Of a stretch of DNA of 34,630 nt, positions 9,783 through 18,000 are shown one piece after another (within the stretch, counting starts at the first letter, position 1; the number at the start of each line of letters is the position of its first letter). The translations under genes were made by a program, and so were the position numbers. The DNA is from Candidatus Zipacnadia bacterium. Its GTDB lineage: Bacteria; Armatimonadota; Zipacnadia; Zipacnadales; Zipacnadaceae. Location: the NCBI GenBank assembly GCA_029820565.1, contig JALGUR010000021.1:1-34630 (forward strand), given 5' to 3'. The notes under the pieces were generated by a model, which was given only the letters and a program-made list of their open reading frames with translations, ran no database searches and was not told the origin of the DNA.

Positions 9783-10043
9783 TTACTGACTGTGTTGTAC
9801 TTGTTGCCAGATACGGAAGATATCTTCAGCAATCTGCATATCTCGCAGGCTATCACCACCACCGCTTTGAGGCTGGCGACCTTCCTGGATGCACTGAAGG
9901 AAATGCTCGGCCTCCGCCATCCGCTGGGCAACGGCTACTGAGGCGGCTACTTCACAGCGCTGCGAGGCCACGAAATGGGGCAGATGCACCATCTGCCCCA
10001 TAAACCCGCCCCCTGCAAAACCGACCTTTATCGGTTTGTTCAT
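9783..10043 (-). pseudogene. Internally deleted Gfo/Idh/MocA oxidoreductase remnant
   Basis: An open 86-codon frame joins the two ends of a gene family that normally encodes about 330-380 residues. Residues 1-34 are a Gfo/Idh/MocA Rossmann start (KVGFAGGGFMG then HLPHF), and residues 38-86 are the family C-terminus (EAEHFLQCIQEGRQP, then AEDIFRIWQQ). Some 250 or more residues, with the rest of the NAD domain and the sugar-binding domain, are absent, yet the frame is intact. At the junction the 7-mer GTAGCCG occurs twice, 12 bp apart (GTAGCCGCCTCAGTAGCCG), compatible with a deletion between short repeats. No good ribosome binding site is visible. It cannot be an active oxidoreductase; a relic is most likely. 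Confidence 0.75.
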
Positions 10044-10084
10044 CTATAATCTACTTACTTTGTGGTGTAGCAAACCGATCTCGG

Positions 10085-11167
10085 TTAGCGAGTAATGGCT
10101 ACCTCGTCAATGGTGCCGAGTTTATCGGTGCGTGCCGTGACGTGCAGTTGCTGGGGGGTCACCCGGACCTGGCAGAAGCCATGCACGGAGGCGGAAGCCT
10201 GACTGTAAGGATTATCAGATTGGTCGGGTTTGTAGAGGGGAGCACCCCCGTTGCCGACGGTGATGTAGTTGACGCCATTGTGCACTGAGCGCTCGTAGAT
10301 GTGGTCATGGCCACAGAAGACCAGGTTCACTCCGCCGGCCTCCAACAGGGGACACCATTGGGTCTGGATTTCCTTGTTCCCACCATGAGGCCCTGAAGAG
10401 AACGGCGGATGGTGGAAAAAGGCTATCCGCCAATCTACCCCCGGCGGACGCGGCTGGCTGAGCAACTGTTGGAGCCACCGAGTCTGCTCGCTGACGCGGC
10501 GGTTACTGTCCAAGGCGATGAAGTGGCAATTCCCGAAAACGAAGGTGTACAACTCGGTATGAAAGTCCCCATAGCCTCGGGGCAACGGCAACAGTCGGTA
10601 GTACAGGTCTGCGTTGCCCTCGTGATTACCCAGACAGGGATACAACGGCACACTGGGGGCGAACAACCTAATGATCGGAAAGAAGCGATGCCAACCACTC
10701 ATCTTGTGGCCGTCGGCCACCAGGTCGCCGGTGTGCAGGACCAGCCAGGGCAGGCACGCCTTCATGGCCAGGACGACCTTACGATGGGCATCGGGCTGGG
10801 TGCGCGTGTCGCCGTACGCGCAGAAGCTCCATTCCTTAAGATACGGCGAGGAGGTGCGGAAGCGGTACGGGCCAGCACCGGCCTCCTCGCCGCCGGCGGT
10901 CGCCTTCACCTCATAGCTGTACACACTGTCCGGCTCAAGGCCCTTCAGTAAGACCCGATGGGCCTGCGCGGGGCCGCCTTTGCCTACTATCTGCTCACCC
11001 ATCTGTACCCAGCCAATGCTCGGCACATTAGTGTACCAGGTAATCTGGGCCGAGTGAGGAGTCAAGTCGCCCAGTGTCGGGCCAAACACAATCTGCAGCG
11101 CGGCAGCAGCGGGGCTGACTGCCAATAATAGTACAATCGCCGATACAAGCCATCTTCGGGATGGCAT
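10085..11167 (-). CDS. Secreted purple-acid-phosphatase-like metallophosphoesterase
   Basis: 360 residues with a signal peptide (VSAIVLLLAVSPAAA) followed by a fibronectin-III-like N-terminal domain (PTLGDLTPHSAQITWYT), as in purple acid phosphatases. The calcineurin-like metal motifs are complete: YGDTR, HTGDLVADG, LGNHEGN, FFHHPPF and CGHDHIYER. It therefore probably hydrolyses phosphomonoesters or diesters in the envelope. The upstream sulfatase-fold gene ends 16 bp before, and the AGAAGG ribosome binding site lies in this spacer, so the two form an operon. The C-terminus ends soon after the FCQVRVTPQQLHVTA strand, as expected for the fold. Substrate unknown. Confidence 0.85.
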   Translation of the reverse strand: MPSRRWLVSAIVLLLAVSPAAAALQIVFGPTLGDLTPHSAQITWYTNVPSIGWVQMGEQIVGKGGPAQAHRVLLKGLEPDSVYSYEVKATAGGEEAGAGPYRFRTSSPYLKEWSFCAYGDTRTQPDAHRKVVLAMKACLPWLVLHTGDLVADGHKMSGWHRFFPIIRLFAPSVPLYPCLGNHEGNADLYYRLLPLPRGYGDFHTELYTFVFGNCHFIALDSNRRVSEQTRWLQQLLSQPRPPGVDWRIAFFHHPPFSSGPHGGNKEIQTQWCPLLEAGGVNLVFCGHDHIYERSVHNGVNYITVGNGGAPLYKPDQSDNPYSQASASVHGFCQVRVTPQQLHVTARTDKLGTIDEVAITR

Positions 11168-11183
11168 ATCTGTTTATCCCTTC

Positions 11184-12500
11184 TCATTGTAGGTGCAGGT
11201 AACACATCCAACTTGTCCGGGGGGCCTGGTTGCTGGGATCTTCCTCCAAGCCGATGGCATCGCGCACCCAACTGTCTAATTCATTAGACATTCGCGCCGC
11301 CCGGTCGGGTTCGGCTTGGGCCAGATCACATACCTCAGCCGGGTCATCCGCGAAGTTAAACAGCAGCGGATAGGTACATTCCTTGGGCTGCATCAATTTC
11401 CAGGGTCCGTCAATAAGCGCTCGACCCCCGCCAATTTCGGCCACGATTCTGTCCGGTAGTGTAGTCTGCCCGTCTATCACCGCCAGCAGGCTCCGGCCAT
11501 CAAGCCCATTCCCTGCAAGGCCAAAGGCATCCAGCACCGTCGGCGTGATGTCCAGATTGGTCGCATAGCCGCCAATACTTTGTCCTGCTGATAGCCTCGC
11601 GGGCCAGCGCATAATCATCGGCACGGCCAGGTCGCTCTCGTAGAGAGTGCCATGACCCCACAAACCCAGGTGCTGATTCAGTGTCTCGCCGTGGTCGCCG
11701 GTGACTATTATTAGCGTCTCATCTAAAATGCCCAACTCCTCCATTTGGTCCAACAGACAGCCAATATGATAGTCAACATAGCGAATTTCGCCGTCATACA
11801 GGTCAATACTGCGCCGGCTGGTGGTAACCGCGTCCACCTGCACCGGCTCATCATCGCCCTCGAATATCTGGTCGGACTTGCCCCAGCCGGGTACGTAGTC
11901 ATAACCGGCGGTAGTCTGCACAACAGTCAGGTCATCGCGTCGGCCGGGCTCATGGTGGAATATATCCATAAACGGCTGCGGCTGGTTGTAAGGCATATGA
12001 GGGTCCCAGTAGTGCACCAAGCAGAAGAAATCTTCCGCTGCGTGCTGAGCCAGCCAGGGCAGGAGGCGCGAGTTTATCGTTTCGGCCAGCACTCGATCAT
12101 CATAGCCGGGAGCCCGGCGGGTTACGTTGATATAGTATTCCACTCCGCGCACCATCTGTTTCATCGGTGAAGCGAAGTTAACTAAGTTGTCGAAAGCAGC
12201 GGTAGTAATACCCAACTCCGCGTTCCACAGCATTTCAGGCAGAGTCCTAATCTCATCATCAAAATTAGCCGAATTCGGCGCATTCCAGGGGGTGACGTAG
12301 AAGCCGTGATGGATCGGTTGGCGGCCCGTGATAATGGTGGAGAAACTGGGGCCGGTAGGGCTGCCTACGGTATGGAAGTCAGGGAATACTGCTCCCTGTT
12401 GCGCCAAGCGGTCCAGGTTGGGGCTCGTATCGCGCCAGTAGCCGTAACAGCCCAGATGGTCACTGCGCAGGGTGTCTACCACTATGAGCACTACCTTCAT
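11184..12500 (-). CDS. Sulfatase-fold hydrolase with Thr at the nucleophile position
   Basis: 438-residue alkaline-phosphatase/sulfatase superfamily protein. The start ATG at 12500 has GAGGTGAG upstream; GTG 12509 and TTG are in-frame alternatives. Metal-site elements are visible: VDTLRSDHLGCYG at 8-20, VTGDHGETL and HYWDPHMPY. The sulfatase signature C/S-x-P-x-R is replaced by Thr49-G-P-S-F, followed by the usual TIITGR. Without Cys or Ser at this position formylglycine cannot form, so a Thr nucleophile, as in phosphoethanolamine transferases and LtaS, or another phospho-ester chemistry is possible. No signal peptide is seen. It begins 21 bp after pheT and is followed closely by the phosphatase gene. 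Confidence 0.78.
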   Translation of the reverse strand: MKVVLIVVDTLRSDHLGCYGYWRDTSPNLDRLAQQGAVFPDFHTVGSPTGPSFSTIITGRQPIHHGFYVTPWNAPNSANFDDEIRTLPEMLWNAELGITTAAFDNLVNFASPMKQMVRGVEYYINVTRRAPGYDDRVLAETINSRLLPWLAQHAAEDFFCLVHYWDPHMPYNQPQPFMDIFHHEPGRRDDLTVVQTTAGYDYVPGWGKSDQIFEGDDEPVQVDAVTTSRRSIDLYDGEIRYVDYHIGCLLDQMEELGILDETLIIVTGDHGETLNQHLGLWGHGTLYESDLAVPMIMRWPARLSAGQSIGGYATNLDITPTVLDAFGLAGNGLDGRSLLAVIDGQTTLPDRIVAEIGGGRALIDGPWKLMQPKECTYPLLFNFADDPAEVCDLAQAEPDRAARMSNELDSWVRDAIGLEEDPSNQAPRTSWMCYLHLQ

Positions 12501-12521
12501 CAATCTCACCTCACTATCCTA

Positions 12522-14636
12522 CTATTCGGTGCGCACCTGGCCGCCGATTTGCTCCAGCCGGCCGTGGATTTGCTCCATAGCCTCCTCAATTTCTTCGTCG
12601 GTTAGCGTCCGATCAGCGTGGCGGAAGGTTAAACTAAAGGCCACCGACCGGCGCCCCTCGCCAATGCGCTGCGTATCAGTATACCAATCAAACGGCTCGA
12701 CACTCACCAGATTCTCGCCGCCAGCGCTGCGAATCTCCGCGCTGAGGCGAACCGCACTGAATTCATCGGTGTCGGGTGCAACGACCGCTACATCTCGTCG
12801 CACCACTGGGTAGCGAGGCACCGGCTGGTATTGCCGATGCTCGGTGGCTTGCTCCACAATCGCGTCCAGATTTAGTTCAAAAGCATAGACAGGCTTGGGC
12901 AAGTCGTAGGCTTGTTGGACCCTCTGGGCTATTTCTCCCAGTACGCCAATAGGCTGCTCACCGAAAATCAACCGGGCACAACGGTCCGCTTGAAAAGCAG
13001 AGTGGTCGGCGCGGGCAAAATGAAACTTAGTCAGGCCTAATTCCTGGCACACTTGCTCTACCAAACCTTTGAGGTAGTAAAAATCAACTTCGGCTTGCTC
13101 CGGGGGCAGATTCCACTGGGTGGTCAGCGGGCTGCCCATCATTATGCCGGCGACCTGCTGCTGTTCGGTGGGCAGGCCTGGCTCGGCGGTAGGAAAGTGC
13201 ACTATGCCCATTTCATAGAGGGCCACATCCGCAACCCGGTGGCGAGCATTGCGGCTACAAGCCTCCAGCAGCCCCGGCAGCAGGGTAGTACGCATAGCAG
13301 TCTGCTCCTGGCTGGACGGATTAGCCAGCAGTAGCGGCTCCCGCTCCGAAGCGTCCTGGGGCCAGTTGAGCCGGTCCAGATCGCGCGGATGCATCATAGA
13401 AAAGCTGATGTTCTCATTGAGTCCGCCTGTCCGGAGCAACGCACCGACCCGCCGGTGCAGCTTTTGCTCTCGGGTCAGCCGGCCACTGCCAGTGAGGTGA
13501 CTGGGAATGGTCAAAGGCACCTTGTCATAACCGTGGACAATGGCCACTTCCTCAATCAGGTCCACCTCACGCTCAATGTCAGGGCGGAAAGTGGGCACGG
13601 TAACCGTTAGTCTGGCTCCCTCCTGGACCCTCAAGCCCAGGCGGCCCAAATACTCGGCTATCATCTTGGACTCGATTTGGGTGCCTAACAGGGCGTTGCA
13701 GCGCTCGGGGCGCAACGAGAGCGTCTTCGCCTCAAAATCTCTGGCCTTAGCGTCCAGGGCCGCCTGGGCAATCTCGCCCCCGGCGGTCTGCATTATCAAC
13801 TCGGCAGCCCGGGCCAGGGCCGGCAAGGTCAGGTTAGGGTCCACGTGCCGCTCAAAGCGATACGAGGCCTCGGTGGACATTCCTAAGTGCAGCGATGTCC
13901 TGCGGATGGTCGTGGGGTCAAAGTGGGCCGACTCCAACAGTACGGTAGTGGTCAGGTCACGTATTTGCGTATCGGCCCCGCCCATCACGCCGGCCAGTGC
14001 CACGGCGCCCATCGGGTCGGCAATCACCAAGTCCTCCGGACTAAAGACCTGCCAGGTATCATCTAACATTAGCAACTGTTCGCCCACCTCGGCCTTGCGG
14101 ACGATAATGTGGCCGTCCTTGAGCAGCTTGAAGTCAAAAGCGTGCATAGGCTGGCCCAATTCCCAGCACACATAGTTGGTGCAGTCCACCACATTGTTAA
14201 TGGCGCGGATGCCCGCCGCCTCCAGCCGATATCGCAGCCAATCCGGGGACGGCTTCACTGCCACGCCCTCCATCAGCAGCGCCGAATAACGGGGACAACC
14301 GACCTTGTCTTCTATCTCGACCGTGACTGGACCCAGTTCAGCCCTTTCACTATCCACAACCGGCTGCTCAATCTCCGGATAACTGACCTGGGAAGGATTA
14401 AAGGTGCTCCCCAGCAGGGCAGCGGCGTGGCGGGCTATGCCCACCATTGACAGCAGGTCACCCCGGTTAGGAGTAACCACCGTCATTAGGATTTCATCAC
14501 TGTCGCCACCATCTTCGGCGGTCCATTGCTCAACTTCCTCCACCTCCAAGCCGCCCATAGTCAGCAGATGACACAATTCCTCCAGAGAAGTATCAACATT
14601 TAGATATTCCTGCAACCACTTGTATGGTACACGCAT
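12522..14636 (-). CDS. pheT: Phenylalanine-tRNA ligase beta subunit, short form
   Basis: 704-residue beta subunit of the (alphabeta)2 PheRS. The start MRVPYKWLQEYL at 14636 is set by AAGGAGGTGTAGT, which lies inside the last codons of the upstream MFS gene. Domain order: B1 N-terminal part (1-35), B3/B4 (PRYSALLMEG...NNVVDCTNYV...QPMHAFD), B5 (SLRPERCNALLG...VTVPTFRPDIERE...EEVAIVHGYD), catalytic-like core, and the C-terminal ferredoxin-fold anticodon-binding domain (PVVRRDVAVVAPD to SLTFRHADRTLTDEE). The EMAP/OB tRNA-binding domain (B2), normally at about 40-150, is missing: the sequence runs from GLEVEEVEQ directly to TVVTPNRGDLLS. pheS is 2 kb upstream, which is unusual. Confidence 0.95.
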   Translation of the reverse strand: MRVPYKWLQEYLNVDTSLEELCHLLTMGGLEVEEVEQWTAEDGGDSDEILMTVVTPNRGDLLSMVGIARHAAALLGSTFNPSQVSYPEIEQPVVDSERAELGPVTVEIEDKVGCPRYSALLMEGVAVKPSPDWLRYRLEAAGIRAINNVVDCTNYVCWELGQPMHAFDFKLLKDGHIIVRKAEVGEQLLMLDDTWQVFSPEDLVIADPMGAVALAGVMGGADTQIRDLTTTVLLESAHFDPTTIRRTSLHLGMSTEASYRFERHVDPNLTLPALARAAELIMQTAGGEIAQAALDAKARDFEAKTLSLRPERCNALLGTQIESKMIAEYLGRLGLRVQEGARLTVTVPTFRPDIEREVDLIEEVAIVHGYDKVPLTIPSHLTGSGRLTREQKLHRRVGALLRTGGLNENISFSMMHPRDLDRLNWPQDASEREPLLLANPSSQEQTAMRTTLLPGLLEACSRNARHRVADVALYEMGIVHFPTAEPGLPTEQQQVAGIMMGSPLTTQWNLPPEQAEVDFYYLKGLVEQVCQELGLTKFHFARADHSAFQADRCARLIFGEQPIGVLGEIAQRVQQAYDLPKPVYAFELNLDAIVEQATEHRQYQPVPRYPVVRRDVAVVAPDTDEFSAVRLSAEIRSAGGENLVSVEPFDWYTDTQRIGEGRRSVAFSLTFRHADRTLTDEEIEEAMEQIHGRLEQIGGQVRTE

Positions 14637-14637
14637 A

Positions 14638-15876
14638 CTACACCTCCTTGGCCCGTAGAGCCACGACCAACGCAACAGCTATGAGTAACACGCCCATTAC
14701 GACAAACGGAGGACGCAGACCCAGCCAAGCCGCGGCCAGCCCACCGACCAGTGGGCCAATCGCTCTGCCCAGAGCCGAGACCGAGGTGGTCAGCCCGAAG
14801 GCCTTCCCGTAACTATTGCGCGGGGCAATCTTGGCAATAATGGCGTTCACGGTGGGCCCGGTTCCCCCTGCCGCCAGGCCGAACAATGCTCTCAGGCCCA
14901 GCAGTTGTCCCACGCTCTGGGCAAATGCTTGGGGAATGCAGAACACTCCGGAACATAGTGTGCAGCCCGTGAGCACTTTCTTGTGGCCAATTCGGTCGCC
15001 TATGCGCCCGACGCTGGCGGCAGTAATCGCAGCCACCAAGCCACTGACTCCTATGATCAGTCCGGTCGTCGAGGCGACCTTTGCTTTCAATACCACCAGC
15101 TTCTCAACGAACAGCGGAAATATTGGTGCTACGATGCTGCCCGCGAAGTTAACCAGGAAAAAGACCGCCAGCATAGTAGGGAAACCGGGATTGTGCGCTA
15201 CCGATCGCAGACTGCCATTGGCTCGCTCCATCTCGGGCGTAGGGCGTGAGAACTTTTCCCGAACTCCCCAGAATACCACGCCGCCACCCAGAAGCAACAG
15301 TCCGCCCGCAATGTAGAAGGTGGTGCGGTAGCCAAAGCGGTCGGCAGCCATACCCCCCATCCACGCCCCTACTGGACTGCCCGCAAAGATCGCCGTCTGC
15401 ATTAGTCCCAGACTATAACCCAGCATTGCTGAGGGGGTTATACTGGAGACCAAGGTCATGCAGGCGGCTACGGTGCCCGTTACTCCTCCTTGCACCAAGC
15501 GCAAGGCTAGGAGTTGGTGGACATTCTTGGCCCTGCCCATAAGCGCCAATAGGATTGCGCCGCCAAACATCGCCCGCTCAACCATAAGCTTGCGGCCATA
15601 CCGGTCGGCCACCGTTCCCCAAAAGGGGGCAGATACCACGAATACCAGGCCGGGGCCGGTCACCAGGATTCCGGCCCAGATGGCCACCATTCGTTCGTCA
15701 GTCACGCCCAGCTCCCTGATGTAGAAGGGGATAAAGGGCATGACGAACGAAAAGCCCACCATCACTACCAGTTCGGCCACCCACATGGCGTATAGCGTTC
15801 GCCGCCAGTGGGGCTGGCCGTCGGTTTCGAGCTGCGAATCTGATTGTTGCACCTGTACTTTGTCTTTAGCTTCCAT
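14638..15876 (-). CDS. MFS transporter (DHA1 / multidrug-efflux-like)
   Basis: 412-residue inner-membrane protein with about twelve hydrophobic segments. The loop-2/3 motif of the major facilitator superfamily is present as GTVADRYGRKLM, and FSFVMPFIPFYIRELG forms the first helix, as in TetA/MdtG-like drug:H+ antiporters. The ATG at 15876 has GAGGT six bases upstream; the frame stays open to 15939 through REP sequence, which is unlikely to be translated. Its stop TAG is one base before the pheT start, and its last codons contain the pheT ribosome binding site, so the two are translationally linked. Its place between pheS and pheT is atypical. Substrate is unknown; a link to aromatic amino acids is only a thought from context. 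Confidence 0.85.
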   Translation of the reverse strand: MEAKDKVQVQQSDSQLETDGQPHWRRTLYAMWVAELVVMVGFSFVMPFIPFYIRELGVTDERMVAIWAGILVTGPGLVFVVSAPFWGTVADRYGRKLMVERAMFGGAILLALMGRAKNVHQLLALRLVQGGVTGTVAACMTLVSSITPSAMLGYSLGLMQTAIFAGSPVGAWMGGMAADRFGYRTTFYIAGGLLLLGGGVVFWGVREKFSRPTPEMERANGSLRSVAHNPGFPTMLAVFFLVNFAGSIVAPIFPLFVEKLVVLKAKVASTTGLIIGVSGLVAAITAASVGRIGDRIGHKKVLTGCTLCSGVFCIPQAFAQSVGQLLGLRALFGLAAGGTGPTVNAIIAKIAPRNSYGKAFGLTTSVSALGRAIGPLVGGLAAAWLGLRPPFVVMGVLLIAVALVVALRAKEV

Positions 15877-15926
15877 TGTTACCTCGGTTGTTGCCGCAAT
15901 TAGTGTGCGGTTCTGTCTACATTCTT

Positions 15927-16061
15927 GTAGGAGCGACATTCTTGTCGCGACTAGTACTATGTAGCATCATTCCTGATTCTCGTAGGAGCGACATTCCTGT
16001 CGCTGCTAGTGCCTATGTACCCTCATTCCTGATTCTCGTAGGAGCGACATTCCTGTCGCGA
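15927..16061 (+). repeat. Three tandem REP hairpins (55-56 bp period)
   Basis: REP units start at 15927, 15982 and 16038. Each begins GTAGGA, then the stem GCGACA, a TTCC/TTCT loop and TGTCGC. The whole 55-56 bp unit, including the flank CTAGT..TATGTA..CATTCCTGATTCT, is repeated, so the array arose by tandem duplication. The last copy ends 10 bp from the stop of the RAYT gene. Confidence 0.9.
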
Positions 16062-16070
16062 TTAGTACTG

Positions 16071-16562
16071 CTACCAAGGGGCCACGGTGCCTGCGCGGGT
16101 CGGATGGGCAGAGGAAGACGGCCAATCCTCGTATCTTTGTACTAATCCTTGCCGCCTTGGATTGTCCAGCATGTACTCGAGTCTGGCAACCAGATCCGCT
16201 TTATCGCGTATTGCGTGGTCGTAGAATTGGCTCTGCCAGAGGCTGCCCGTCCTACCCAGCAAGGAATTGATTCTCCGAGCGGAGTAGCCCTTGAATATCT
16301 GGATAACTTGAGACAATTCATTGTCCTCGCATAGTGTAAACAACACATGCACATGGTCAGGCATAACAACGTACCCGTGGAGTTCTATTCTCCCAGTGTT
16401 GTGCAGCCACTGGAGCGCCTCGATTACGACTTCGGCACAGGCCCGCTCTGACAAGTATGTCTGGCCTTCCGCCAGGCACGTGGTAACAAAATATGCTTGG
16501 CGTGGCAGTGACCTCCGTCCACGCCGTAACGCACGGTGACCAGGCCGAGTCGATTGGGTCAA
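16071..16562 (-). CDS. REP-associated tyrosine transposase (RAYT, IS200-like Y1)
   Basis: 163-residue single-strand transposase of the Y1 HUH family. The HUH motif is His70-Val-His72 in VVMPDHVHVLF; candidate catalytic tyrosines are Tyr114 (SLWQSQFYDHAIR) and Tyr130 (LEYMLDNP). The size and the YFVTTCL, FKGYSARRIN and GSLWQ blocks are typical of RAYTs. It starts with TTG at 16562, fixed by TAGGAGG seven bases upstream. It is bracketed by REP hairpins: three GTAG-headed copies on the plus strand at its 3' side and one on the minus strand at its 5' side. All motifs look intact. It lies between pheS and the MFS gene. RAYTs are usually single-copy and domesticated rather than freely mobile. Confidence 0.9.
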   Translation of the reverse strand: MTQSTRPGHRALRRGRRSLPRQAYFVTTCLAEGQTYLSERACAEVVIEALQWLHNTGRIELHGYVVMPDHVHVLFTLCEDNELSQVIQIFKGYSARRINSLLGRTGSLWQSQFYDHAIRDKADLVARLEYMLDNPRRQGLVQRYEDWPSSSAHPTRAGTVAPW

Positions 16563-16584
16563 TTGATATCCTCCTATTCTTCGG

Positions 16585-16608
16585 TCGCGACAGGAATGTC
16601 GCTCCTAC
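16585..16608 (-). repeat. REP hairpin upstream of RAYT
   Basis: On the minus strand it reads GTAGGA, stem GCGACA, loop TTCC, stem TGTCGC, then GA. It is in inverted orientation relative to the three copies on the other side of the RAYT gene. Confidence 0.9.
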
Positions 16609-16660
16609 CGCCAAGGCATCAGGCGCTTCACCGTTCCCCCTACGTCCCTACAGCCCTGTT

Positions 16661-17680
16661 CTAAAACTGCGCCAGGAATCTCATATCACCGCTGTAGAAC
16701 AGGCGAATGTCGTCAATGCCGTAGCGGAGCATCGCAAACCGCTCCACGCCTACACCAAACGCCCAACCAGTATATTTCTCGGTGTCATAGCCGACCATTT
16801 CCAGAACATTGGGGTCAACCATGCCACTGCCACCAACTTCCAGCCAGCCGGTGTCACCACAGACACGGCAGCCCTCTCCCCCACAGATTATGCAGGTCAG
16901 GGCAATTTCAGCGCTGGGCTCAGTGAATGGGAAGAAGTCAGGTCGGAAGCGCATATGGCACTGAGGCCCGAACATCTCGCGGGCAAATACCTCCAGTGTG
17001 CCCTTCAGGTCGGCAAAGGTAACGCTCTCATCCACTAACAGTCCCTCCAGTTGGTAGAAGGTGTGGCAGTGGGTGGCATCTACGGTGTCGCGGCGGAAGC
17101 AGCGTCCGGGTGCCACGATACGCACCGGGGGTGACTGGTTTTCCATCACTCGGATTTGGACCGGCGAGGTCTGCGAGCGCAGCAGCACATCGTCATTGAT
17201 ATAGAAAGTCATCTGCTCGTCCATTGCCGGGTGATACTCGGGATAGTTTAGCGCCTCGAAACTGTAATAGTAATTCTCAATTTCCGGGCCTTCCACCACT
17301 GTGAAGCCCAGGCCCAGGAATATCTCTATCATCTCGTCCAGGGTAGCGAGCAGAGGGTGCCGTTTGCCCACGCGAGGGGCGCGTCCGGGCAGAGTTACAT
17401 CCAAGGCTTGCACGACTCGCTCGGCCTCAGCCACCTGAGTTTGCAATTCTTCCTGGCGCTGAGCGAAGAGTTGGTCAAGTTGCTGGGATACCTTATTGGC
17501 TAATTGGCCGACTACCGGCCGCTGCTGGTCCGGCAACTGACCAATGCTTTGGGTAATCTGGTGCAACTGCCCGCGCCGTCCCAGATATTTGATCCGGGCC
17601 TGCTCCAGCTGCTGCTCATCGGCCGCCTGCTGGATAGCCTGCCGGGCTTCCTCAGCCAACGCCTTCAATTTATCTTCCAT
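16661..17680 (-). CDS. pheS: Phenylalanine-tRNA ligase alpha subunit
   Basis: 339-residue catalytic subunit of PheRS, the normal length. The N-terminal coiled coil (about 1-90) contacts tRNA. The class II core has motif 2 around RCFRRDTVDATHCHTFYQLEGLLVD and motif 3 near the C-terminus (WAFGVGVERFAMLRYGIDDIR). The Cys-rich turn CIICGGEGCRVCGDTGWLE matches PheS homologues. GGGAG precedes the ATG at 17680. The gene is preceded by a T-box leader that ends about 280 nt upstream, with REP sequences in between. The usual partner pheT does not follow directly: RAYT and MFS genes lie between. Confidence 0.97.
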   Translation of the reverse strand: MEDKLKALAEEARQAIQQAADEQQLEQARIKYLGRRGQLHQITQSIGQLPDQQRPVVGQLANKVSQQLDQLFAQRQEELQTQVAEAERVVQALDVTLPGRAPRVGKRHPLLATLDEMIEIFLGLGFTVVEGPEIENYYYSFEALNYPEYHPAMDEQMTFYINDDVLLRSQTSPVQIRVMENQSPPVRIVAPGRCFRRDTVDATHCHTFYQLEGLLVDESVTFADLKGTLEVFAREMFGPQCHMRFRPDFFPFTEPSAEIALTCIICGGEGCRVCGDTGWLEVGGSGMVDPNVLEMVGYDTEKYTGWAFGVGVERFAMLRYGIDDIRLFYSGDMRFLAQF

Positions 17681-17726
17681 TTATATTAGCTCCCATGATG
17701 TCCATAGACCGGCAATCAAATGGCAA

Positions 17727-17750
17727 TCGCGACAGGAATGTCGCTCCTAC
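17727..17750 (-). repeat. REP hairpin between T-box and pheS
   Basis: Minus-strand GTAGGA, stem GCGACA, loop TTCC, stem TGTCGC, GA. It is the same sub-type as the copies around the RAYT and lies in the untranslated leader of pheS. Confidence 0.88.
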
Positions 17751-17791
17751 CAATGCAACAGCAACCAGGGCAAGGATACCTCTCCTATCGC

Positions 17792-17851
17792 GTAGGCGAG
17801 GTTCTCTAACCTCGCCGCCCCGGGCTTGGGCAGGTTGAGAACCTGCCCTAC
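17792..17851. repeat. Inverted pair of GTAG-headed hairpins (BIME-like)
   Basis: The plus-strand unit 17792-17816 is GTAG, stem GCGAGGTT, loop CTCT, stem AACCTCGC. The minus-strand unit 17828-17851 is GTAG, stem GGCAGGTT, loop CTC, stem AACCTGCC. Two heads on opposite strands with a short spacer is the layout of bacterial interspersed mosaic elements. Stems differ from the RAYT-flanking type, but the head is the same. Confidence 0.8.
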
Positions 17852-17961
17852 GCGAGCGATACGGAGCTGCTACGCCCTTCGCACTCAGTCCGCCCTGCCT
17901 CCCTGCATCCCAGTTCCCAGTCCCCCGTCCCCTGTTCCCCGTCCCCTCTTCCCTGTATGTC

Positions 17962-18000
17962 AAAAGCCCACACTCTCGTCCCGGGACGAAAGCGGCGGGC
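17962..18000 (-). terminator. T-box intrinsic terminator
   Basis: On the minus strand, GCCC..TTTCGTCCC pairs with GGGACGAGA..GGGC, and TTTT follows. The 5' arm overlaps the sequence needed for the antiterminator (TTTCGTCCC), as in other T-box switches. Confidence 0.85.

Noticed and set aside
14638-15939. Longer MFS start at 15939
   Set aside because: The extra 21 codons are REP-flank sequence, and GAGGT marks the ATG at 15876.
15927-16061. CRISPR array
   Set aside because: Only three units; the repeat is a hairpin with a repeated flank, with no unique spacers and no cas genes. REP explains it.
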